Positions 34,490-46,101 of a stretch of DNA of 64,000 bases are shown here, piece after piece; position 1 is the stretch's first letter; each line of letters opens with the position of its first letter. Source of the stretch: Helianthus annuus (lineage: Eukaryota; Streptophyta; Magnoliopsida; Asterales; Asteraceae). Below the pieces are notes generated by a model. It saw only the letters and a list, made by a program, of their open reading frames with translations, was not told the origin of the DNA and ran no database searches. The translations under genes were made by a program, and so were the position numbers. The stretch spans positions 24,083,112-24,147,111 of the forward strand of contig NC_035436.2 in NCBI RefSeq assembly GCF_002127325.2, written 5' to 3'.

Positions 34490-34901
34490 ATAATATCTAA
34501 AATTAGGTTTAGTTCGCATGTGAGTTTGCGGTTATAAAAAGAAAAAAAACTGAAATGTTGTGAAATACCCATTGTAGCTTTTAAAACCGATCAAATGTAA
34601 CCGTTTAAACGGCTAATTTGATGATATGCAACATAAGTTTTGAAGTGGATGTGGTGGTTGTTTTGTGTAATATTTATATTTATTAATTATAATAATCTAA
34701 AAGTGTATTCGATCGTCAATGATGGTGGACTGTAACATGTGTTTGGTACTACAAAGCACTTGCTGTGTAGAGCAACAGCTTTATAAGTATGGACAATTTC
34801 GAGCATATAATTATTATTCTTTTTCTAACATTCCAAACCTGTTACACGTGCATAACAAATTCTTGAAAATGATCAAATCCATAACTAAGTTACATAGGGT
34901 T

Positions 34902-35598
34902 TGACGACGGGCCAGCCGGTTGCCCAACTTGACCTGTCTTGGGCTTCTATCATTTAGGCCCAACTATCAAGGCCTAAGGCCAAGGCTTTTCTCTTAAGGG
35001 CCTTACACATATAAAATGAGCGGGAAAAATAGAGAAAGGGATCCAAGGGTGTTGCAAAACATTAAATGTTTGACTGATAAGGGGAAAAGATTGCCGGAAA
35101 CACAATACCATCAAGCTGGCCTCATTAAATGAAGCCATTGATCTTACCGTTGGGGCTCAGGCACGTGTCTGAGTCCCCCAAAGACAACCAGATACCGTTA
35201 GATCGTCTCGATACCATTTTCCAAGGGAGTTAAGCTATCTCCTTTATATAAGAAAGGTGAACATTCGTTCAAAGGGGGAACAAGGTAACTCTCACTTAAT
35301 GCAATATGCTCCCATTTATTCCGACCAACATATATTCTCATTAAATTCCGACACAATAACTAGTTTATTAGTATCCACACCACAGAGAATATTCCGGCGA
35401 TCATACTCGTCGGAATAGGCTTCTCATTTTATATCCGGCAAGTTTACTTACTCTCACGCCGGAGCTTGGTCACGGATCCCCCTCCCGGGGCCCTTCGTGA
35501 CGAGGCTAAAGGTTTTCTTTTTTGTAGAAGACGAAGACTGGGGTATTACAACGTCAGCGAGACCCTTTAGACATCATCAGTGATTTGGGGATTCGACA
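34902..35598 (+). repeat. 5' LTR of the Retand-like element
   Basis: 697 bp, TG...CA, including TATATAAG at about 35245 as a candidate TATA box. Followed directly by the primer site at 35599. Confidence 0.92.
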
Positions 35599-35617
35599 TT
35601 GGCGCCATCCGTGGGAC
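35599..35617 (+). other. primer binding site of the Retand-like element
   Basis: TTGGCGCCATCCGTGGGAC abuts the 5' LTR. It begins TGGCGCC, complementary to a tRNA ending GGCGCCA; the exact tRNA is not assigned. Confidence 0.75.
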
Positions 35618-35688
35618 CTCAGTCCGGCTGATTTTCCCATTAAAAAAACCATCCGTGTTGTAACAACCCATCATCCGAAAAAGGCGGC

Positions 35689-37113
35689 ATGGCAACACCT
35701 CCTAGTTCACGAACCATCCAGACGGTACAAGGTACCAACGATGCGGTCTTAGTGGAAGACATCACCCATGAAGAAGAAAATGAAAATCAGACGGGAATCT
35801 TGGAGAAAGAAAGCACCATCACCCCGGACTTTGTTGCCATGCACAAAGAAGAGCTGAAGAAGCATCTTGAGGACTTAGAGAGACAGGAGAAGCTTGAGAG
35901 CCTCAAGGCCAGGTTGTCCTTCGATACACCACCTAGCAAGGGAGAGACTTGCCCACAGGACAAGAACGATTGCTCTGATCCCCTAGAAACCTTCATGACA
36001 GCCCTAAGGCAAATGACGTCAGAAGAAAGGGAGAACCTCAAAAAAGGAGAAGGGCTGAAGGGAAAAGAAAAAGAGAATCGAGACGACAGCAGTTTGGACC
36101 AGCCTTATTTACCTCGAGACCTTGCTGAGGTCTCAAAGTTTACCAAAAGAATTGTCGAGGCCCCCATGCCCCCGAAGCTCAAGCTACCCCTGAATTTCGA
36201 CAGATACGATAGGACAAGGTACACAGAGGATCACCTATATGCCTTCAAAGGTGCAGGAACTGGGACGATGGCCCATGCATGTCTGGTGCCATATGTTCGT
36301 GCAAACCCTAACGGAAGGAGCCAGGCTTTGGTTTGATAGCCTTCCTCCAGGGGAATAGACAGTTACGAGGAACTGAGCGAGAAGTTCCTGAGAAACTTCA
36401 GTCAGCAAAGGAAGGTGATAAAAAACCCTAACGAGATCATGCACATAAGGCAACGGGACAACGAGCGGATAGACCAATACATGGAGAGATTTGTTAAAGA
36501 AAGCATGAACATCAAGGATGTCCCAGAAGTCATGAAGATCAGCAGCTTCATCAACGGGCTGAAGCATGCACAACTGTGTGAAAAATTGGGTGAGGAATTC
36601 CCACCCACGTTTGACAATCTTATGGATTGAGTCAGAGCCTTCGTTAGGGGAAAAGATACAATTAGCAAGGCCAAGGAGATGGATGTCCCGACCTGAAGAG
36701 CCAACCCCACACCAAAGCCTCCAGAAAAAGGTACACCGTATCCCCGAAAATCAAATTTCGATAAAATGCTGCAAGACAGGGTAAAGCCAACATACTCCCC
36801 ATATAGACCTCGAGGTAGGGGGCAAGCACCTTATTCGGACAGTTTTACTCCCCTTACGAAAACTCCGAGTGAAATACTGGCCACAGAGAGAGTAAAGAAC
36901 TCCTTCCCTAAGCCACCCCCCATAAAGCCAGGGCCGAAGGCCCAACCAAATGAATATTGTGACTTCCACAAAGGCTACAGCCGTAAAACCGATGATTGCA
37001 TGCACCTGAAAAGAGAAATAGAAGTTGCGGTAAAAACAGGTAAACTGGCACACTTAGTCAAGGAGATCAATGAAGGAGGGGGGATCGGAGGGGGAAGGAT
37101 ACAAAAGAGCTAG
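35689..37113 (+). pseudogene. gag polyprotein, broken
   Basis: ATG at 35689 opens a frame rich in Lys/Glu (EEELKKHLEDLERQEKLESL-like helix). KRIVEAPMPPKLKLPLNFDR and DDHLYAFKGAG-like text follow, the entry to a plant Ty3/gypsy capsid domain. The frame is lost at about 36270-36340. The capsid continues in another frame from 36415 (DNERIDQYMERFVKE, FINGLKHAQLCEKLGEEFPP) until a TGA at 36628-36630 where the family has Arg. A third piece (36766-37113) has the zinc-binding-like EYCDFHKGYSRKTDDCMHLK. At least two frameshifts and one nonsense change make it non-functional. Confidence 0.85.
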
Positions 37114-37320
37114 AAAGGGCATATGTGGATATGATTAGAAGGAGAGATGAATACGACCCCACCAGAAGTGTCAAGGTCAGGGTGTTGGCCCCCCGGACCG
37201 TATGAAGGCCCCCATATTAATGCCACACCTAGAGGAGCACGAAGTGCAAAGGCTTACCTCTCAACATCTCGGCTATCATAGTCTGACACAAGGTGGCCAG
37301 GATACATGTGGACGAAGGGA
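37114..37320 (+). pseudogene. gag-protease junction, protease active site
   Basis: The frame runs to VDEGSG (37308-37325), the aspartic-protease active-site loop of this family (Asp at 37311-37313). It is cut immediately afterwards by the solo LTR. The protease continues at 48779. Confidence 0.6.
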
Positions 37321-39297
37321 GTGGGTGTCACACCCCGATATTTCCATGTATTACCGGTGGGCCCGGTGGGGAGTATCGTGACGTAATTGATATCGTCATA
37401 GTCAAACAACACAATTTAATGCACAGCGGAAGCAAAAGATAATTACATTATAAACCGATGAAAAGTAATATTAAGTATTACAAGAACGGTTGTAAAAGAT
37501 CCACAGGTGGACCAAAACTTTAAAAGAAACATTGTTCAACAGACTTTAGGCATCTAGAACCTGCAAGATTCCCTATTAACGCCCTGAGCTCCCAGCCAAT
37601 TACGTACAGTACCTGTCACTTAATCTTTTTGGAAAAATACGTCAGTTTACACTGGTAAATACAATTAACTGACTCATTTTGAAAATGTTTTAGAAAATTG
37701 ATTTGAATGTACAAGGCATAAAATATCTTTCATAACTTGGGACAATTTTATAAAATAATCTTGTATACAGATTTACATGTTCGTTATACATTCAAGGCTC
37801 GATGTTAGAAACTGAGTCAAGATTAACAGACACACCACAAGTATAGGCCCATAAGAGAGTGAGATACTGTTTCCCTTATGCAACTGTCAGGTGTATGCCT
37901 ACACCCCGTGCATAAGATGTGGCCATTTTTATTTTATAATGATGCCAAGGATATCCGGGACATGGTCATTAACCCCTAAAGACCTTTATTTTAAACAAGA
38001 CAGATGAAAACAGGTTACCTCAATAATTTAATCACAATCCGATTAAACATTCAATACCCGATCAAGCGGTATTATAATACCATATCCCAAGCCCGTATAG
38101 GGAAAATAAGTTAAGAGTATTTACCTGAGCTTAAAATGCAATTTATACTCAGCCGTATATCCTAATCAGCAAGCAAAAGTACCTCTACTGGGGCTCTTAA
38201 TCTAGAACGAAGGTTTTATTAACATATTAGATTCCTAACGGGTCTTATTTAAGTCGTAACTTAGACCGGTTAGTTTTAAGGAAAGGGTTACGGTTCAAAA
38301 CGCATGATTAAGCGAAGACCGGAATAGAATGTGATTTAGACCCGACAAGTTTGGAGACTTGTATAATATGGGTAAACTAAACACATTCTAGATTTTGAGG
38401 CAAAAATGATAAGGTTTGACCCGTTTCGGTCAATTTATGCAAACTAGTTACATAAACCGAACCGAATGCGAAATATGCGTAACAGGTAACCATAAGATTC
38501 ATATACATGTTTCCTAAGTTAATATGCCTTAAATATGTCGTGATATCAGTAAGATACCTTCCATTATGCCCAATTTGGATTTAAACTCAAATTATGCCCC
38601 GTAGGGGTATTTTGGTCATTTTAAAGGCTATAAAAGAGATTAAATATAAATCTGAGGTTCAGGTCTGATCTGATTAGTAAAGATACTTAATTTAATAAGT
38701 TATATCAGTAGGGTATTACATATATGTGAAATTTATTGTTTATAACCAAACTATGCACCTAAGGGGCATTTTGGTAATTTCACATAAGGTTTAAAGGTCA
38801 AATATAGAAATCTGAGTTTAAAACTCTTGCTTACTGTTAAAGTATAAAATTTACTAAAAATATCAGTAGGTATTAAGTCTTATATATTTAAAATAGTTTT
38901 AATACATACTATGCGTTTAAAACGCGTAAAAAGGCGGTTTTAAGCGATTTCCGGGTTTTATAAGAAAAGCTAATATTTTTATCATTCCAGAAGACTTAAA
39001 ATATTTTATTTATCATATAAGATCAGTATAAAAAGACTTGGTATCAAAATGATTTGTAAAACTCATTTTATAGGCCAAAGGGCAAAACCCACAATTACCG
39101 AATCAAAGTTAAAACCCTATGTTATGCTCAGCCTAAAAATAAATAAAAATCTTCAAAAATCACAAAATATTATTTTACATCAGTAGGTAAAAAAATTGGT
39201 ATTAAAAATTGGGTTTAGATAGGCTTTATGCTAATTACGCCGTTTAATTAATAAAAAGCTTCTTAATTACGATATTGAGCATAACTCCTAATCTAGA

Positions 39298-39459
39298 CCT
39301 CAAACTGATGTGAAAATTTAAGGACATGTTTATAATTCAGTAATAAAGGTTTCTATTCTTTCACATTTTCAAAAATATCCTCAAACTGATGTGAAAATTT
39401 AAGGACATCTTTATAATTCAGTAATAAAGGTTTCTATTCTTTCACATTTTCAAAAATAT
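39298..39459. repeat. 81 bp tandem duplication within the solo LTR
   Basis: The unit beginning CCTCAAACTGATGTGAAAAT is repeated at 39379 with a single visible substitution (GACATGTTT against GACATCTTT). Confidence 0.93.
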
Positions 39460-40523
39460 CGTTTTAAGGTCAAAAGGGCATAATGGTCAACAATTAGGCA
39501 TATAACGGAAACATGCAATTGAATAGGATAACTAAGGATCTAAGTTTTATAACCTCAGAGGGTTATACTAATCTATAACCTGGTCCAAAAGGAATCCTAA
39601 GGCATATCTAAATTAAGCTAAATCGGGTCAGAACTGAAAGTCAAAGCAAAAGTCTACTTTTGCGACTTTCGGTTCCGAACCAAGCCTATACTCAAAATCG
39701 TCGGGTTGAACATGCTTAAACATGTTCTTATATTAATTACCAAGTTATTTCATTGTTAAAACATGTTCCATAACTTCAGTATTATTAGTTATGAATTTAT
39801 TTGTAAAAACTGACTCGTTTGACTTTTTATTAAGAAGTTTGACCCGACAATTGACTGAGTAAACGTGGTAATTAGGAGGTGCCCTTTTGAGGGTTTAACA
39901 CCTACCTAATTACGGTCATGTAGCCATGTTCGTTGTGAACAATGGCTCAACTGTTTAAAAGTCAAAGCGTTTGTCGAAAACGCTTGACTTTTCGGTTATA
40001 AACGCTAAATAAAACAACTAGTCATGAAAAGGACACTTACAAGGGTCCAATGGACTAATAGAGGTTCTCAAAGGAGTTCTAGATCCTCTTAATTCAGAGA
40101 GCATGAGCAGAAGGCAATGAATTGTGAATGAAAACCAAAACAAGGGGGTATATATAGGATTTTGAGAACCGTTAGGATCGTTTCTCGTAACCCGTGCTTC
40201 AATCTGGATCGTACACGTGTTACCCATTGTTTTGGTAATCTATGGGTGCCCACAACAGCCCCTAGATTGTTAATTGTGAGAATGGAAACCACTTTTCATC
40301 AAAACCAGCAACCATAACCTGTTTTCTGTATTTGTGTACTTCACGCAGCCCGCATAGGGGTCTGTGTGGCCTTACGCGGCCTGCCTAACAGTCCAGACCT
40401 GCTGAAAGTTTGGCAGAAATGCATATTCAGTCCCTGTTCATGTTTAACGCTATATCTGACACATTTAAAGCCCATTAACCTCATTTCAAGGCTCTACTAT
40501 GATGCCTAAACATGGGGAACATG

Positions 40524-42217
40524 TGATGCGTGTCAGTGTGTATATATTTTTGATGTATATTTAAGCCCTTTTTACACTTTTAGCCAAGTTTTAAATTTAT
40601 AAAACACGATATTCACTAACACTAAACACACATATGGGCAAGTGCACCCATCGTGGACGTAGTATAGTGTTGGTAAGATACCGAGGTCGTCCAAGGACAC
40701 AAGAGCTATTAATACCGGTTTATCCTCAACGTCTAATCAAATCAAAAAGGTTAGAAAAATGTTTTAAACTAAGAAAAATAAAAACTAACTAAATGCTGAA
40801 AAATAAAAATAAAATAAAAACAGATAGACAAGATGAATCACTTGGATCCGACACGTGTATTAGTATAACCTTTGATTATTTTCGCACTTTTGCACTTGTT
40901 TAAGAGATTATCTTAGTTATTGTAGTAGGCCCCTCTTTTGAAGGCGACGTTACCCTCAACCCAGTAGTTTGAGTCAGCAAGGATACAATCCTAAAGGGTC
41001 GGATTATTGAAAGATAATGAATTAAGTTATTAATGCAAATTATGGTAGGCCCCGCTTTTGGCGGTGACGTTACCCTCGGCTAAGTAGTCTGAGTCAGCAG
41101 GGATACAGTCCTAAATAGCCGGGTTATAGTATTAATAGTAGTTAACTTATGAGGGGGTCAAAGAGTTTGGATCCCCGCCATCCAATACCTATGGGCATTG
41201 AAGGAGATCCTACTAAATTTGACCCAGGTCCCAAGCAGGACCTCTAAACGCTGAACAAGGGCAAGACCCTTACCAAACCGTTCCCTTAACCCCCGACCAG
41301 GTAGCCAACATACCTCCATATAGACCGTGGAGATATGAATGGTGAAAATCTTTTATTTTATATAGACAGTAAAATATTGCCAAGACACCACGGACAAACG
41401 ATAAGGAAAGATCACCTTCAACATAAGTAACTAGTTATTAAAGTCATTAATACAAAACCAAATAAAAAGTGCAAAAGATTAAAAATAAAAAGTATTATAC
41501 TAAACACTTGTCTTCACCAAGTGATGTAAGAGACTTAGGCAAACATGGCCTTGATTGTCAAGAACTCTTACGATCAATCTTGGATCCCGAGACGACTCAC
41601 ACACTCTACGATGGACAATGGATGATGGTGGTGGATGGTGGTGTTATGGTGGTGATGGGTGGTGGATGAAGTGTGAGAGAGGTGGTGTGCCAAGGGATGA
41701 GAGAGAATGAAACCAAGCTCCTCTATTTATAGGCTGAACAGAACGCTGGACACGGCCCCGTGTCCGCTGGACACGGCCCCGTGCCCGTCTGACATTCTCT
41801 CTCTTCATTAATTGTAATTGCGAATTACAATTAATGCGCCTGCTGTACTTTCAACACGCCCCCGTGCCCGCTGGGCACGGCCCCGTGGTGAGCAATGGAA
41901 GCTTCTACTGGTTTGTCTTTTCTGCTGCTTCCTGGGCACGCCCCCGTGTTCACTGGACACGGGGCGTGTTCAGACTCTGTTCTCTTCTCTTTGTCTTGGG
42001 AGGTGCCGTTGAGGGTCCGGGCAGTTTACTTTTGTTCCTTTTCTTGTATTTATGGTAGAATTAGTGGTCTTTTTGCTTCTTTTGTGATTTTGAGCTCATT
42101 TCATCCTGAAAATACAAAAGGAAGACAAAAACACTCTTTTTCCAACATTAGTACTTAAAAAGGGTTAGTTTTATGCCTTAATTGATGTGTTTTATATGTT
42201 GCATTTTACACACATCA
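40524..42217 (-). repeat. 3' LTR of non-autonomous copy A
   Basis: 1694 bp. It carries three GC palindrome doublets (41751, 41855, 41937) and a 10 bp inverted repeat TAATTGTAATTGCGAATTAC at about 41810. The small open frames within it are not genes. Confidence 0.92.
41751..41968. repeat. three GC palindrome doublets in the LTR
   Basis: Core pairs start at 41751/41772, 41855/41876 and 41937/41958, each exactly 21 bp apart: CACGGCCCCGTG, CACGCCCCCGTG and CACGGGGCGTG variants. The identical set lies at 47329-47546 in the other LTR. Confidence 0.95.
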
Positions 42218-43601
42218 AATACCCCCACACTTGAACTTTTGCTTGTCCTCAAGCAAAACTCTTTTAATGTGGCTTACACTCCCAAATGGAATAGGTAGAA
42301 GAGAAGTTTTTTAACTTGTCCTAGAGTGTCGGGAATCCAAGGTTTGTATAGGTTCTATTTTTATTTTATTTACAATCTTATTCGTCATGGTTTATTTTGA
42401 ACTTTTCATAAGATAAACTACTTATTTGGGCATAGCATGCCTTATTAAAATTCCATTTATATACAAGTTCACATACCTCACGGGAGGTCACTCAATCACT
42501 CGGCCGAAGGTGTATATTTAAGTGAATCGCTCGAGAGCGGCACGGATTTACATTCTCCATATGCTTGCCAAGCGATCAATCCTCCTCCTTTTTAACTTTT
42601 TTCCTTTGTAAATATCAAGAGGTCTTTTGGGGTGAAGGCTTGGGTTTAAAGGTGGGTGGTTGGTTAGTGGTTAGTAAAAAGGGCGAAAATCGTAACAAGT
42701 GTCGGTTTTCGTGAAATACCTTATTTTTGGTGACATTTATTTTTGAAGTATTTCTCCAAACAAGCTTTTTGTAGCTTATGTTTGTTTTTGACTTCATCAT
42801 TTTTTTTTTTTTCACGTAAAGGGTATGTTTATGAAAAACCGAGTTTGTTACTAAAATAAAGGTGAAAAAAAATGAAAAAGGTTTTTGGTGGGTAAAAAAA
42901 AATTTTGTTTTGGGGGTAATGAAATGAAAGGTTTAGGCTTAAAGGGGGTTTTCTAGGGGGATTTTGGGTAGGTAAAAAAAAATGAAAAATAATGGTTTTG
43001 AAAGAAAAATAGTTAGTCCTAATGCCTCCATCATTTACTTACTTGGGTTTAAGTTGGTAAGGACCGGGAATGTATCGTCGTGGCAAGTTCTAGATTTGTA
43101 AAGACCGAGCGGCTATTCACACAAGAAACGAAAAATGAGCATTTAATCTAAATATGTGTATTTTTATGCTCAATAAAGGCTCAAAACTCACTTTTTGTGG
43201 GAATGGGTTTTTTTATGTGACCAAGCATATATAATCGAATTTTAGCTAGACTTGTTATACCGTTTCATAATTTTCTTATGTTAGTTCTTTTTATCACGAC
43301 GCTATCGGTTGTAAGTTTGTAAAAATATAACCCTTTTATAACTTGTTATTCCCAACTTAAACTAAGACAAGTAAATAAAAAAAAAATGAAAAAGTTTTTG
43401 AAAAAATTGGGGTGTTTAGCGGTTCCAATAGAGTTTTGTGTAAGGCTTGTTTTAGGATTTTGCAAAATTCCAAGGTTTTAGCATCCCCCCCACACTTAAA
43501 TTACACATTGTCCTCAATGTGTCCAAAAATAAAGTTTTTGGTTGATTAGAATATGTAAAAGTGTGTTTAAAAACAAAGATTTGTGTTACTGGCACTCTGG
43601 A

Positions 43602-43787
43602 CACGGCCCCGTGTTGACCGGGTACGGCCCCGTGGTCAAGTGCCAGTAACAAAAATTATAGAATTGAAACAGAAGCCTGGACACGGGGGCGTGTCCGCTG
43701 AACACGGCCCGTGTCCAGTTACCTGAACTGGGTGATTTCCTGCAGGGGGCTCAGCACGGGGCCGTGTTGGTTGGGCACGGCCCGTGT
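43602..43787. repeat. three internal GC palindrome doublets (3' cluster)
   Basis: Core starts are 43602/43623, 43682/43703 and 43755/43776. The first doublet is itself enclosed by an inverted repeat GTTACTGGCACT...AGTGCCAGTAAC (about 43583-43650). Confidence 0.93.
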
Positions 43788-44069
43788 GGAGCCTTCTGTT
43801 GTGGAGATTTTTGTCGGTTTGTTCTGTTCTTCTGCATGGTTTCATTTTTTCTCGTTCCCTTTTTCATCCATTACCACCATGAGTCCATAAATCATAAAAA
43901 CCATCATAACATTGCTAATAGAGAGATAATACATAAAAAGTTACATAGATAGTAAGCTTATGGAGTTCTAGCCCTATGTTTTATTTTAATTTTAGCAAAA
44001 TTTCCAAGAATCTACTGATCTTGGTTAGATAAGGCTTTGTAGAGCTCTACCTTTCGGATGCGTTTCTCC

Positions 44070-44513
44070 TCATATGTCGGCAAGCCACTCCTCTACCTCC
44101 CTTGGAAGGAGGAAGGAAGGCTCGTTTGCATTTGTTTGAGGAGTTTCAACTTCCGCCGGGACTTCTTGTGGGATTTCCATAGGAGGTTCCGCGGGGATGT
44201 CTCCCCACCCGGTAGGGTTGTTAATACCGAGTGCTAAGTTCCAGTCTTGTTGTGGAAGGACTGGTTCCATAGGAGGTGCCACCAAAATGTTTAACCTTTG
44301 GTGCAAAAGGTTAATCTCTTGGAAGCTGCTTTCCAATCCCATTGTAAGATCGTTGATACGGTCAATGAGGACCTCCTCTACGGACGTCATTTCGTCGAGA
44401 GCCTCTCTTAGTGCTATCACGTAGTGCACAAGTGTGGCTTCAACGGAGGGCCTCCTTCCCCTTCGGCTGTTTGAGGAATGAACGGATGATGTTTCGCTGT
44501 TTTCACTCGCCAT
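44070..44513 (-). CDS. unknown ORF2 of the non-autonomous element, copy A
   Basis: 147 residues, start MASENSETSSVHSSNSRRGR. A Ser-rich basic N-terminus is followed by a helical, Leu-rich segment (ALREALDEMTSVEEVLIDRI through SFQEINLLHQRLNILV, about 33-80) that looks like a coiled coil. A Pro/Glu-rich tail ends PREVEEWLADI. Copy B (60109-60573) is alignable end to end with conservative changes (for example ALREALDE against ALRESLDE), then extends seven residues. I recognise no domain. Because it lies between ORF1 and the 3' LTR in both copies, it may be a second gag-like or accessory product of the element, but that is inference. Confidence 0.6.
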   Translation of the reverse strand: MASENSETSSVHSSNSRRGRRPSVEATLVHYVIALREALDEMTSVEEVLIDRINDLTMGLESSFQEINLLHQRLNILVAPPMEPVLPQQDWNLALGINNPTGWGDIPAEPPMEIPQEVPAEVETPQTNANEPSFLLPREVEEWLADI

Positions 44514-44563
44514 TCTACGAAAAATAAACCAAAAATAGTTTATAAGACTAAACAGCTTCTGGA

Positions 44564-44596
44564 CACGGCCCCGTGCTCAATGAGCACGGCCCCGTG
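44564..44596. repeat. GC palindrome doublet just upstream of ORF2
   Basis: CACGGCCCCGTG at 44564 and 44585, 21 bp apart, about 50 bases before the ORF2 start on the leftward strand. Copy B has the equivalent at 60025/60046. Confidence 0.95.
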
Positions 44597-44867
44597 TTCA
44601 TCTTTCTGCAGAATTTTTGGAGCAAGGAATTTTGGTCTTCTAAGTTATTTTCTGAGTTTATGCAAGCTTTTTGACAGTAAATAACTCTAAACAATGTTAC
44701 ATAACATGTTTTTACCAAGATTCCATGACCAAAATTCCTTGTTTCCTACCATAAAGATTGAAAATTCAAATTTCTCATGGTGGTTTTTTGAAGAAAGATG
44801 AAGAAGAAGGAAATGTCTAGAAGAGGAAAGGACAAGATGGGTTGTTGGAAACTTCTTTTAGACTTAC

Positions 44868-45812
44868 TTAGGATTGTTTGAGAGAAGATTCCTTCAAATC
44901 CCTGCCCCCAAGTTGGTCCAAATGTGCAGGATTTTTGGCTGCATTTATAGAAAATGACAGCCCGCTGAACACGGCCCCGTGTCCGCTGGACACGGCCCCG
45001 TGTGCAGAGAAAATTCTGACACAGTTTGTCCGTATTCTGACGTCATGATCAGAAGGGAATCTTTTGATGGACACGGGGGCGTGTTGGCCGAGCACGGCCC
45101 CGTGTCGGAAAGCTGATTTATGAAGTTTTGTCTTTAAGGAGCTATTTTTTTTTTTTTTATCGGGTGGCTCCTGACTTGTTGGAACAACCCCAAAATGCCT
45201 AAGATACCTTAATTGTCCTATACTAAGGCGAGAACGCAAGAGGTTGTCGGTGAGGGTAATTCCTATTTTCATTCTAGGTGGACAAGTCCAACCCTTTCCC
45301 GGGCTCTCGTTAAAGAAGGTGTATGCCGAATCGCTCAGGTCTATGTATGCACCGAACGAGGTCGATGGGGAGTCCTTCACGGCACAATCGGCACAGGGAC
45401 GACTATCGTCCACGTCTTGTCTAGGAAGAAAGGTATTTTTGGGAGCAACGAGGTTGTCAGAATGCGGTTCCAACATTTCTTCATGGTCATCATCTTGGGA
45501 TGGATCTAAGAAATCCTTCCTAAGTTCTTTTGACCAATTTAGAAGTAGTTCTTCTAGTTGAAATAGCTCGTCAAGGAGCATATCTCCTAGAATATCCGGT
45601 TGGGCGCATTCGAGGGAGAAATAGTGTTTATTTTTACTTTCGCCCCTCTTAAGGTTACAAGGAATTGGTGGGTCTATATAGTGTGGCCTATAAGTGAGGA
45701 AGAAACATTTTAATTCCTCGTGTTCGCCTCCACATATTTGACACCACAAACCATAAGAGTGCCGAAAGTAAAAAGAATCACTATTACTCATGTTTGTATC
45801 AGAAGTTACCAA
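44868..45812 (-). CDS. unknown ORF1 of the non-autonomous element, zinc-knuckle-like, copy A
   Basis: 314-residue frame starting MVTSDTNMSNSDSFYFRHSY. A CX2CX3HX4C cluster (WCQICGGEHEELKC, C24, C27, H31, C36) resembles the zinc-binding site of Athila-type gag proteins. An acidic Leu-rich stretch LLDELFQLEELLLNWSKELR and SPSTSFGAYIDLSDSAYTFF follow. Copy B (58814-59734) matches closely and without gaps to about residue 218 (VVPTSQEPPD), so the real protein probably ends near there. Past that point the two copies diverge and the frame runs through GC palindromes read as HGAV. The role is unknown; a nucleic-acid-binding gag remnant is the likeliest guess. Confidence 0.6.
   Translation of the reverse strand: MVTSDTNMSNSDSFYFRHSYGLWCQICGGEHEELKCFFLTYRPHYIDPPIPCNLKRGESKNKHYFSLECAQPDILGDMLLDELFQLEELLLNWSKELRKDFLDPSQDDDHEEMLEPHSDNLVAPKNTFLPRQDVDDSRPCADCAVKDSPSTSFGAYIDLSDSAYTFFNESPGKGWTCPPRMKIGITLTDNLLRSRLSIGQLRYLRHFGVVPTSQEPPDKKKKNSSLKTKLHKSAFRHGAVLGQHAPVSIKRFPSDHDVRIRTNCVRIFSAHGAVSSGHGAVFSGLSFSINAAKNPAHLDQLGGRDLKESSLKQS
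44970..45104. repeat. two GC palindrome doublets at the ORF1 3' end
   Basis: Core starts 44970/44991 and 45072/45093. Copy B equivalents are 59627/59648 and 59525/59546. Confidence 0.95.
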
Positions 45813-45856
45813 CCGCCGGGATCAAACGGTTCTGTTTTCAGCAACTGAATCTTGGG

Positions 45857-45971
45857 CACGGGGGCGTGTTGAGTGGACACGGCCCCGTGTTCAGCCTACT
45901 GTCTGATATAAAACAGGATTGCCAGTTCCAATGATTGGGCACGGGGCGTGTTCAGCGGGCACGGCCCCGTG
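45857..45971. repeat. two GC palindrome doublets before ORF1
   Basis: Core starts 45857/45878 and 45940/45960 (the latter has an 11-base first core, so the spacing shrinks to 20 while the linker stays 9). Confidence 0.95.
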
Positions 45972-46077
45972 CTGAGCTCTGCAGAAGCTGAAAAATCTAA
46001 AAAAAAAATTCCTAAAAATTAAAAAAAATAAAAAGATGATTAGGCCGTTGATTCCTAACTTTCTTAAAATCCTTGTG

Positions 46078-46096
46078 TCCCCGGCAACGGCGCCAA
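46078..46096 (-). other. primer binding site of non-autonomous copy A
   Basis: The complement reads TGGCGCCGTTGCCGGGGA a few bases inside the 5' LTR, the Asp-tRNA-type primer site common in Athila-group elements. Confidence 0.8.
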
Positions 46097-46101
46097 AAAC
46101 T

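Noticed and set aside
41469..42158. Several short open frames in the LTR, repeated at 47047-47736
   Set aside because: They are identical because the LTRs are identical; they overlap each other and read through GC palindromes, with no protein-like features.
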